Notes under the pieces: model-generated
Database searches by the model: none
What the model was told of the DNA's origin: nothing
The model's input: only the letters and a program-made list of their open reading frames with translations
NCBI RefSeq assembly: GCF_000960995.1
Contig: NZ_CP009434.1
Location: forward strand, 2,294,001-2,358,000
Reading direction: 5' to 3'
DNA: 64,000 nt
Source: Burkholderia glumae LMG 2196 = ATCC 33617
GTDB lineage: Bacteria > Pseudomonadota > Gammaproteobacteria > Burkholderiales > Burkholderiaceae
Translations under genes and position numbers: made by a program
Shown here: piece after piece, positions 18,615 through 25,673 of the stretch
How the letters are laid out: every line of letters starts with the position of its first letter
Numbering within the stretch: the first letter of the stretch is position 1

Positions 18615-19733
18615 ATGCAGAACCCCATCCTGACCATCGACACCGGAGATTCGGCGCGAGGCCGCGAGCCGTCTGCCGGCGACGCGTCGCTGGATGCGCT
18701 GCTGAGTCTGCTGAGCGAACACGACTGGCAGGCCGCGGCCCTGGTGCGGCATCTGCCCGAGCTGCTGCGGCAGGCCCCGACGCTCGACGCGGCGCGGCGC
18801 CTGCCCTGGCTGATCGGCCTGCAACGCGGCTGGCAGCGCGACCGGGACGCGCTCGATCCGGACGCGCGGCGCGCGCTGCTCGAACTGGCCTGCCGCTGGG
18901 CCAACTGGCCGCTCGCGATCGCGGTGGGTGAATCGCTCGTGCCGGTGCACCGGCTCGACGAGTCGGCCAGCCGGTTCCTCCGCGACGCCTATCTCGCGAT
19001 GGGTCACATCGAGGCGGCCATCGATCTGGCGGTGTCGATGCAGCTCGCCTATCCCGCGCGGCGCGAGCATGCCGAGGCTTATCGCCAGCTCGTCGCCTGG
19101 CGCGAGTGGCGGCATCGCAACACGCTGCCGGTGGGCGAGGTCGCGCACGAGGACGATCCGCTGCGTCTGGAGCCGCTGGGGCACCAGCACATCGACGATT
19201 TCGGTTGGCAGTACTACGATCCGGAAATCGCGAAGCGCTGCTGCCTGCCTCGCTTCGAACATGCCGGGGCATGGCACGACTGGCTCGACCAATCCTATGC
19301 GCACGGCGACCAGCAACTGTTCGCCGTCATGCATCGGCAGTGGGGCTGCATCGGCTGCGTCGGCCTGATCCAGCATCGCGACGTCGGCCTGTTCTACTAC
19401 TGGATCGGACGCGACTTCCAGGGCTACGGGTTCGGCCCCGGAGCGGCCGCGCAGCTGCTGGCCGCCGCCCACCGCCATGCCGGCATGCGCTGTTGCTATG
19501 CCAAGGTCTACGACTACAACCAGCCGTCGCGTTCGGCGCTGCTGAAGATCGGCTTCGCCGATACCGGGCTGCGTGCCGCCGCGCCGCACGACGACCAATT
19601 GTTCTATCGGATCGGCGAGCCGGATTCGGATGCGCGCGTCGCGCTCGAGGTGCACACGCTGATGGCGCGACTCGACTCGGAGTTGCGGATCGCGATGCCG
19701 CTGACGAAACTCGGCGGGGCCATGCATGCCTGA
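18615..19733 (+). CDS. GNAT-family acetyltransferase-domain protein in the T6SS locus
   Basis: This 372-residue protein joins a helical N-terminal part (residues about 20-165, repeat-like helices such as LLSEHDWQAAALVRHLPELLRQ) to a GNAT domain (about 175-345). The acetyl-CoA loop is visible in YYWIGRDFQGYGFGPGAAAQLL, and the usual RimJ/RimL-like ending in YDYNQPSRSALLKIGF. It starts 30 bp after tssA behind GAGGG, so it is probably co-transcribed. No signal peptide is seen. It could modify a T6SS component or an effector, or act as a toxin-like enzyme; the sequence does not say which. Confidence 0.75.
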   Translation: MQNPILTIDTGDSARGREPSAGDASLDALLSLLSEHDWQAAALVRHLPELLRQAPTLDAARRLPWLIGLQRGWQRDRDALDPDARRALLELACRWANWPLAIAVGESLVPVHRLDESASRFLRDAYLAMGHIEAAIDLAVSMQLAYPARREHAEAYRQLVAWREWRHRNTLPVGEVAHEDDPLRLEPLGHQHIDDFGWQYYDPEIAKRCCLPRFEHAGAWHDWLDQSYAHGDQQLFAVMHRQWGCIGCVGLIQHRDVGLFYYWIGRDFQGYGFGPGAAAQLLAAAHRHAGMRCCYAKVYDYNQPSRSALLKIGFADTGLRAAAPHDDQLFYRIGEPDSDARVALEVHTLMARLDSELRIAMPLTKLGGAMHA

Positions 19734-19803
19734 CGTGTCCGCCGCATCCGCGACACGCGTGCATACGCCATCGTCAGGGCAGACAAACCAATCGGGAGGC
19801 CGG

Positions 19804-20740
19804 ATGAGCAGCAGCGACAAGCCCAGACCGACATCGGGGCACTGGATCGGCACGCAGCCGGCCCTGCCGGAAAACATTCCGACAACGCTGCCCCCCAAGC
19901 AGCAGCGAATCGTCCACGACTATCTGACGGGCACGAACATGAACCTGCAGCACGGCAGCATGGAAACGCTGGTGCAGCGCGCCGATGCGCATCATCGCTG
20001 GGCGAGCGTCGAGAACCGCATCCTGCACGATACCGACACGCAGTTGCGCAGCAGCCAATCCGAGCATTTCCGACTCAGCAGCCAGATGATCCACGACGAG
20101 CGGCGGGTGCTGGCGGAACGGGCCGACAGCATCCGCCGCTCGTCGGTCACGCCTGCGCCGTCAGTCGATCCGACCAAGCCCCAGCAGCAGGAATGGCATC
20201 CCCAACGGCTGGGGCAGGTGCGGCAAGTCACCGAGTTCACGCCGCAGAGCGAGGGCGACGGCTACCGGGAGCCCGCCGAAATGCTGATTCGCGGACAACG
20301 GGGACCGCTGACCGAGACACAGTCGCCCCAGCTTCAGCCCGCACGGCGTCGATCTCTCCCTGGATCCCGACTCGAGCTTGCGCGACCAGCAAGGCATCCC
20401 CGTCATGATGGGCACGTCGGGCACCGCCTCGGACGTGACGCGCTTCCATCGCTACGCCCTCGACCATCTGCCCTCCTCCTCGCAACAGCCGGCGACCCAA
20501 TCGCACGGCGATCTTCGGCTGCTGGCCGATCTGAGCTTTCACTATCTGCGCACCGGCCCGGTGGTCGGCCAGGTCAACGCCAGCATCGCCGCGCACGAGC
20601 AGCGGCAGAACCTGCAGAAGATCGAGGACCGGACCGCGCCGCGCTCGCCGATGGCCACGCAGACCCACAGCTACATGGAGGTGCGCGACGGCGTCATGGC
20701 AACAGGCCGGACCGAGCCTCAACCGAAGTCGAAACTCTGA
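19804..20740 (+). pseudogene. Frameshifted unknown protein of the T6SS locus (one extra C at 20326-20329)
   Basis: The frame opens at ATG 19804 behind GGGAGG and reads well to about 20325, then the sensible protein continues in the next frame from about 20330 to TGA 20738-20740. Removing one C from the CCCC run at 20326-20329 restores a single frame of 311 codons, joining TETQSP to SFSPHGVDLSLDPDSS. The restored protein has no signal peptide. It has a Gln/Arg-rich helical first half and a second half with GIPVMMGTSGTASDVTRFHR and DLRLLADLSFHYL. I do not recognise the family. Its place behind tssA and GNAT, before a small exported protein, makes a T6SS effector possible. A sequencing error or a slippage switch is equally possible. 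Confidence 0.6.
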
Positions 20741-20804
20741 CGGCGCGTCACCGGGCAGGCGCGTCGGCTTTCCCTTCCCTACCCGTCAACCACCAGGAGA
20801 ACTC

Positions 20805-21272
20805 ATGAGCACTATTTTTCGCAGGTCAGTCCAGGGCGCCGTAGGCGTCGCGGCGATGTCCCTGCCTTCGTTCGGCCATGCCGAAGCCGTGGGGCAGCGC
20901 AATCAATTCGCGCAGCGGATCGAGCATTTCGACAACCCTTACGCGCAAGGCGTCAGGCTCGCCAATTCCTTGCTCACCCGCGCCCAGGTACCGCTGGCGA
21001 ACACCGCGGCCGATCACATGTTCGAGGCGATCCAGGCAGTCGAAGACCGAAGGATTTCCAGCACCACGGCTGCGACGTTCCATGAAACCGCGGGATTCGC
21101 GCGCAGCTTCGTCGAATCGGCTCGCCAGCGCAACATAAGCGGCATGTCGTCGTCGATGCTCGGTGTGATCGCCGCGCCGCTGCGTGGCATGGCGGTCAAT
21201 CTCGCCGCCTCGCAAACTGCGGGCTCGCTCGAAAACGACGCACGGGAAAGGTTCGGATTCGACGGCTTCTGA
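20805..21272 (+). CDS. Small exported protein of unknown function next to the T6SS locus
   Basis: This 155-residue protein starts at ATG 20805 behind AGGAG. Residues 1-27 look like a Sec signal (basic RR, a modest hydrophobic stretch SVQGAVGVAAM, then FGHA before EA). The mature part is mostly helical (FAQRIEHFDNPYAQGVRLANSLL, ADHMFEAIQAVEDRR), and the last third is Ala/Ser/Met-rich. It is 64 bp downstream of the frameshifted gene and probably co-transcribed with it. I do not recognise the family. A periplasmic immunity or accessory protein for its neighbour is a guess from position and export signal. Confidence 0.6.
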   Translation: MSTIFRRSVQGAVGVAAMSLPSFGHAEAVGQRNQFAQRIEHFDNPYAQGVRLANSLLTRAQVPLANTAADHMFEAIQAVEDRRISSTTAATFHETAGFARSFVESARQRNISGMSSSMLGVIAAPLRGMAVNLAASQTAGSLENDARERFGFDGF

Positions 21273-21330
21273 GGCAAAGGCGGCGGCGGCACGCCTGCTG
21301 TCGTCGCCGGTCCGGCTCGGCCCCGCGTTC

Positions 21331-21702
21331 TCAGGCCTCGTCCGGCTCCGGCACGATCAGCGTCTGGCTGCCGGCGTCGCCGCTCTCCCCGCTGCGCGCC
21401 GACGCGTGGCGCCCCGCGCCGTCGCCGTCGAGCCGCTCGCGCACCTCGCGCGGCAGCCGGTGCGTGAGGATGGTCTGCGCGCGGCGCGGCAGTTCGAGTT
21501 CGATCGCGGCGAGCGGCTGCTGGCGCGGCGAGCGCCCGGCGCCGCCGGCATGCTCGATGGTGGCGGCGCGCCGGTCCTCGTCGCCGGGTGCGCGCGTGCC
21601 GAGCACGGGGCGCGTCGCGCCGTTCGGCACGATCAGCTCGACACGCTGCGCATCGCCGCGCAGGCGCAGCGTCACGGGGGAACAGGGCTGGTCTTTTCGC
21701 AT
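21331..21702 (-). CDS. Conserved-looking hypothetical protein, 123 residues
   Basis: The ATG at 21702 is preceded on the minus strand by GGTGAG. The product reads MRKDQPCSPVTLRLRGDAQR and continues with LELPRRAQTILTHRLPREVRERL, ending in an acidic tail EPDEA. No signal peptide, membrane helix or known domain is visible. The frame stays open upstream to 21843, but a longer start would overlap the oppositely oriented 21833 gene. The call rests on the frame, ribosome site and a plausible soluble composition; it could still be spurious. Confidence 0.4.
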   Translation of the reverse strand: MRKDQPCSPVTLRLRGDAQRVELIVPNGATRPVLGTRAPGDEDRRAATIEHAGGAGRSPRQQPLAAIELELPRRAQTILTHRLPREVRERLDGDGAGRHASARSGESGDAGSQTLIVPEPDEA

Positions 21703-21832
21703 CACGGGCTCACCGGGGATCGAACGCGCGGGCGAGCCCACGCAGCACAAGGAAACCGCGGCGTACCGCTCGCGCGGCACGCCGCCCACCATCCGTTCAA
21801 GCGGCCTCGGCCGATCCGGAGCGAACCGTCCG

Positions 21833-22111
21833 ATGGCACGCATCTACCAGACCAACCACATGGGCGAGGCGCATTTTCGCGTCAACCTCTCCGACCGCGG
21901 CAGCGCCGACCTGCTGGTCCGTCGCGTGAGCAGCTGGGGGCTCGCGCACGGCGACGCGCACTGGTACATCACGCGCGACAAGCAGGATGCCGAGGTGTGG
22001 CTGTGCTTCACGAGCCTCGGCATGGCGCAGTTCAAGGTCTGCTTCGTCGACAGCTACGGCGAGGCGGGCTGGCAGCGGTCCCACCCGCTGCAGGGGCGCC
22101 TCGGGCGCTGA
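21833..22111 (+). CDS. Small conserved protein (DUF6150-like)
   Basis: This 92-residue protein starts MARIYQTNHMGEAHFRVNL and ends with KVCFVDSYGEAGWQ. The beta-rich pattern with WGLAHGDAHWYITRDKQDAEVW matches the small DUF6150-type proteins I recall from Burkholderia and Pseudomonas; this assignment is from memory. No signal peptide. There is no strong ribosome site before ATG 21833 (GCGAACCGTCCG). The function is unknown. It lies divergent to the 21702 gene. Confidence 0.65.
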   Translation: MARIYQTNHMGEAHFRVNLSDRGSADLLVRRVSSWGLAHGDAHWYITRDKQDAEVWLCFTSLGMAQFKVCFVDSYGEAGWQRSHPLQGRLGR

Positions 22112-22139
22112 ACCGCGCGGGCGCGCCGGCCCCGCCTCG

Positions 22140-22376
22140 TCACGCGCGTTCGCGCGGCGCGCGCCACAGCACGCGGTTGCCGATCGGCACGCGCGCCACC
22201 TCGCCGCGCGCGAGCAGCAAGTCGAGCGCCGCCTGCGTGATGTCGAGCGGCAGTTCCTCGCCTTGCGCGCCGACCCAGAAATAGTGAACGCCTTCGACCG
22301 TGTCGGCCGCGGCGGGACGCCTTTGCAGATACTGCGCGATTAGGGCGGCGACGTGCTGAACCAACGCGTCATTCAT
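22140..22376 (-). CDS. Small hypothetical protein, 78 residues
   Basis: It starts at ATG 22376 (MNDALVQHVAALIAQYLQRR) and contains a compact alpha/beta pattern (EGVHYFWVGAQGEELPLDIT, LLARGEVARVPIGNRVLW). The second half reads like a small winged-helix domain, but no family is recognised. A GTG nine bases upstream is an alternative start. It is convergent with the 21833 gene and tandem with the sigma-54-type regulator (22440), 63 bp behind it. Confidence 0.55.
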   Translation of the reverse strand: MNDALVQHVAALIAQYLQRRPAAADTVEGVHYFWVGAQGEELPLDITQAALDLLLARGEVARVPIGNRVLWRAPRERA

Positions 22377-22439
22377 GAAGCGCACCTTGCCGTCAAGAAT
22401 TCGTCAAGCCGAAAGCTTACCTCAACCGCCACGCCCGGC

Positions 22440-23411
22440 TCAGTTCGAGCGATCGCGCACCAGGCCGTGCTTGCGCACCAGCTTGCCGAACGCGCTGCGC
22501 TCCTCGCCCGCGAGCCGCGCGGCCTGCGAGAGATTGCCGTCCGCCTCGGCCAGCAGCCGCCGCAGGTAATCGATCTCGAAGCTGGCGATCGCCGCCGCGC
22601 GCCCGCTCTTCAACGGGCGCGCGGCAGCGTGCGCGATGCCCTCCGAGCCGGCCGCGCCAGCCGCGCCGCCGAGCCGCACGAAACCGTCCTCGCTGAGCAG
22701 CACGGCGCGATGCACGGCGTTCTCGAGCTCGCGCACGTTGCCCGGCCACGCGTGGCTGCGCAGATGCGGGTAGGAGTCCTCGTGAAGCCGCATCCCGGGC
22801 TTCGCGTAGCGCGTGCGCAGCCGGTCGAGAAACGCCTCGGCCAGTTCGACCACGTCGCCGCCGCGCTCGCGCACGGGCGGAATCCGCAGCATCACCACGT
22901 CGAGGCGGTACAGCAGGTCGCGCCGGAACTGCCGCGTCTCGGCCAGCGCGGCCAGATCGGCGTTGCTGGCCACCACCACGCGCACGTCCGCCTGGCGGAT
23001 CCGCGTGCCGCCCACGCGCCGGTAGCTGCCGTCCTGCAGGAAGCGCAGCAGCGCGGCCTGCGCCTTCAGGCCGAGCGCGTCGATTTCGTCGAGGAACAGC
23101 GTGCCGCCCTCGGCCTCGCCGATCAGGCCGTCGCTGACGAGCTTGGCGTCGGTGAACGCGCCGCGTTCATGGCCGAACAGCTCGCTTTCGACCAGCGCCT
23201 CCGGCAGCGCGCCGCAATTGACGGGAACGAACGGCGCCTGGCGGCGCCCGCTCAGGTAATGGATGGCCCGCACCGCGAGCTCCTTGCCCGTGCCGGTCTC
23301 GCCGAGCACGGTTACCGGCACGTCGACGCCCGCGATCTTCTCGATCTGGCGCCTGACCGCCTCCATGATGTCGGACGAGCCGAGCATGTTGAGACGGGAA
23401 CACTGGTTCAT
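22440..23411 (-). CDS. Sigma-54-type transcriptional activator with GAFTDA loop
   Basis: This 323-residue protein has no N-terminal sensor domain. It has an AAA+ core with Walker A GETGTGKE, the L1 loop GAFTDA in place of the consensus GAFTGA, and Walker B GGTLFLDEID. The sensor/arginine region FRRDLLYRLDV and the WPGNVRELENAVHRAVLL motif follow, then a Fis-type C-terminal helix-turn-helix (residues about 275-318). The ATG at 23411 has a CGGAGT ribosome site; the longer frame upstream is low-complexity. Enhancer-binding proteins of this type drive sigma-54 promoters, including T6SS genes in other bacteria. Its closeness to the T6SS locus suggests such a role, but no sigma-54 promoter was seen here. 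Confidence 0.85.
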   Translation of the reverse strand: MNQCSRLNMLGSSDIMEAVRRQIEKIAGVDVPVTVLGETGTGKELAVRAIHYLSGRRQAPFVPVNCGALPEALVESELFGHERGAFTDAKLVSDGLIGEAEGGTLFLDEIDALGLKAQAALLRFLQDGSYRRVGGTRIRQADVRVVVASNADLAALAETRQFRRDLLYRLDVVMLRIPPVRERGGDVVELAEAFLDRLRTRYAKPGMRLHEDSYPHLRSHAWPGNVRELENAVHRAVLLSEDGFVRLGGAAGAAGSEGIAHAAARPLKSGRAAAIASFEIDYLRRLLAEADGNLSQAARLAGEERSAFGKLVRKHGLVRDRSN

Positions 23412-24342
23412 ACGCACTCCGAAGCTGGTCGATTGCCCTGCGACGGCGGGCGCTGGAAGGACGCCGCGGCGGAGCGGTTTTATTGTCGGGCGGTAGGGCT
23501 GCACATGCCTGGTGACGGCCAGGTCGGACCCGAGCGGGCCTGCCTGCGCGCTGCGAATGCTCCCCGTTACCGCCGCCGTTCGCACGGCGCCGAGCATCCT
23601 GCGCGGCCATAATCGTAATTAGTATTGACCGGCGTGAAAAGAGATTTCTTGAAGCAATGGCTGGAAATAGGTAGGTAGATATGCAAATCAATCCGGGTGA
23701 ATTGATCAATCCACCGATTCGACACCGCAGGTATACCCGCATTTAATACGGCATACCCTCCGGCATGCGATCGAAGCGATATTAACGGTCGCCGGCGCAA
23801 CAACTTTAGGGTCGCGCCCGGCTTTTTCCGACACCGCGGAAAGCCTTGGCAGCGGCCCGGCAGGCGCCGCGCGGATTGATTTTCCCGCGCGGCACCGGTT
23901 TTCCGGACGCGCGCGAATGGATTCCATTCTGGACGCAAACGATTTACCGGCAATCCGGCAATCCGGCAATCCGGCAATCATTTCGCAATGCAATCCGGCC
24001 TCGTCAAGCCGGGGCGTGAATGCGCCGGCGGGCGCGGGCAACGAAATGCCCCATCAAACAAGTCAGCAATATGACGTAGGCAAATGATTTATGTTGGTTT
24101 AAGGACATCGGCCGGCACCGAAGCGGTAGCGCGAGCCCCGGGTGGCTGCGGTGAGGCACGCCGAACCGCGTGCAGGTGGAGGCGCTCGCGGTGCCGGTGC
24201 CGCAAGCGCATGCCGCCGGCCGGCGGCCAGACACGGGGGCGTGCATGCGGCCGCCCCTCGTCGCCCCTTGTCGCCCCATGTCGTCCCTCGTCGCTGCGCT
24301 TGCCGCGCCCGTGGCCGGCAGCTTCGGCGCCGGGCCGGCGGG
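23412..24342. other. Long intergenic region with AT-richer islands
   Basis: These 931 bases contain no gene I can support. The part from about 23590 to 24100 is clearly less GC-rich than the rest of the window (for example the TAATCGTAATTAGTATTG stretch near 23611) and includes a four-copy 8-bp tandem repeat. It is the shared upstream region of the sigma-54-type activator and may hold its promoter. The remainder is GC-rich and featureless to my reading. Confidence 0.5.
23947..23978. repeat. 8-bp tandem repeat, four copies of CCGGCAAT
   Basis: Four exact head-to-tail copies of CCGGCAAT occupy 23947-23978, with a partial copy (CAATCCGG) at about 23990. The repeat is intergenic. Its unit is not a multiple of three, and it could vary in copy number by slippage. 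Confidence 0.9.
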
Positions 24343-24819
24343 TCAGTCCCGCCCGTCCTCGTGCGGACCGGTCTCGACGTCGTATTCGTCGTCGGGCGGC
24401 TCCTCGCCCTCGACGTCGGGGCTGAACGTCACGTCATTGGCGTCCCAGTCGACCTCCACGTCGTCGAGGAATGCCTCCGCGTCGCTGTCGTCGGTCACCT
24501 CGTCGGGCAGGTCCAGCGAAATGGTGGCCATCACGTCACCGTCGAGCGTGATCTCGTGTTCGCTGTTCTCGTCGTTCGAATCGATGTAGTAGACCGTGAC
24601 GCTGGCGCGTCCGCTCACCTCGATGCCGCTGTCGGGCGCGTCGCCCGGCGTGAAGTCGAGTTCGATGACGGTCGCATCGGTGATGGTGGCGGGCGGATCC
24701 CAGTTCACGTCGCGATGGTCGAGATCGGTTTCCTGGCCGATCAGCCGATCGCGAATGCCGTCCTCGATCTGCGCCACGAAGCTCGGATCATCGAAAAGCC
24801 CTTTCAGGAACGCGCTCAT
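24343..24819 (-). CDS. Acidic hypothetical protein, 158 residues
   Basis: The ATG at 24819 follows GAGGGGAAAC on the minus strand. The protein is strongly acidic, with a C-terminal tail rich in Asp and Glu (EGEEPPDDEYDVETGPHEDG). The middle is beta-rich (ATVIELDFTPGDAP, ASVTVYYIDSNDENSEHEI, ATISLDLP). There is no signal peptide or membrane segment. I do not recognise the family; the alternating strand pattern suggests a small beta-sandwich. It lies 185 bp downstream of the repair operon, on the same strand, and may or may not belong to it. Confidence 0.7.
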   Translation of the reverse strand: MSAFLKGLFDDPSFVAQIEDGIRDRLIGQETDLDHRDVNWDPPATITDATVIELDFTPGDAPDSGIEVSGRASVTVYYIDSNDENSEHEITLDGDVMATISLDLPDEVTDDSDAEAFLDDVEVDWDANDVTFSPDVEGEEPPDDEYDVETGPHEDGRD

Positions 24820-25004
24820 GTTTCCCCTCGATGTTCGGCGGTTAGGTTCTCCCGCGAGGCAGCATACCATTGCGTCGCGGCGCGCGCCGGCCAATCCGAA
24901 GGCTCGAGGCTGATCGGCCGGGCCGGCTGGCTCCAGCCGGTTCGTGCCCGGATGCGCCATGCGCGAAGCCGGGGCGCGCTCCGGCTCGCCGCGCCGCCGC
25001 ACGC

Positions 25005-25673
25005 TCAGCGCGGCACGGCCAGTACCCGGTCGCCGGCCACCACGTACACGGCCTCGCCGGCCGCCCGCGCCGCCGCTCCCACCTCGAAGCCGCCGGTGAA
25101 TTCGCCGAAGGCCGGCAGCACGCCGGCCCGCGCGCCGAACCGGAAGCACGGCAGGCGCACGCGGTCGGCGCCCGCCGCGAGCCGCAGCACCGGATGCTCG
25201 TGGCCGGCCAGCGCATAGGCGCCGTCCACCAGGCACGGATGATGGCAGAGCGCCCACGGCCCGAGCCGATACGGCTCGCTCACGCGCTCGATGCCGAACC
25301 CGGCCGGCAGCGCGCCCGCATGCCGGTCGTGATTGCCCTCCACCAGCACGAGCTGCAGCGCCGCGTGCCGCGTGCGCCACGCGCGCAGCGCGCTCAGCAG
25401 TTCCTCGGCATGCGCCTCGCGCGCGTGCAGCAGATCGCCGAGGAACACGATCGAGGCCGGCCGATGCGCCGCGATCAGGCGCTCCAGCCGCGCCAGCGCC
25501 ACGCCGGTGGCGCCGGCCGGCACCGGGATGCCGCGCGCGCGGAACACGGCGTCCTTGCCCAGATGCGCGTCCGCCACGAACAGGCTGCGCCGCGCCGGAT
25601 CGAACGCCGCGCGCCCGGCCGACAGCTGCAGCGCATGCCCGGCCAGCTCGATCGTCAGGGTCTCCTCAGTCAT
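25005..25673 (-). CDS. pdeM: PdeM-type metallophosphoesterase, ligase-associated DNA repair
   Basis: This 222-residue calcineurin-like phosphoesterase has the two-metal motifs DAHLGK, GDLLHARE, EGNHDRHAG and the late GHEHPVL histidines. It belongs to the ligase-associated endonuclease family found at the end of the exonuclease-ligase-Lhr operon. The likely reaction is Mn-dependent cleavage of DNA phosphodiesters during repair. It overlaps the helicase gene upstream by 8 bp, so the two are translated together. It is the last gene of the coupled set. Confidence 0.88.
   Translation of the reverse strand: MTEETLTIELAGHALQLSAGRAAFDPARRSLFVADAHLGKDAVFRARGIPVPAGATGVALARLERLIAAHRPASIVFLGDLLHAREAHAEELLSALRAWRTRHAALQLVLVEGNHDRHAGALPAGFGIERVSEPYRLGPWALCHHPCLVDGAYALAGHEHPVLRLAAGADRVRLPCFRFGARAGVLPAFGEFTGGFEVGAAARAAGEAVYVVAGDRVLAVPR

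Noticed and set aside
19726..19803. Upstream ATG start for the frameshifted T6SS-locus gene
   Set aside because: It would overlap the end of the GNAT gene, while ATG 19804 has a clear GGGAGG site.
24004..24108. 34-residue minus-strand peptide with a hydrophobic stretch (FAYVILLTCLMGHF)
   Set aside because: No ribosome site before the ATG and no neighbour that suggests a small membrane peptide; kept as noise.
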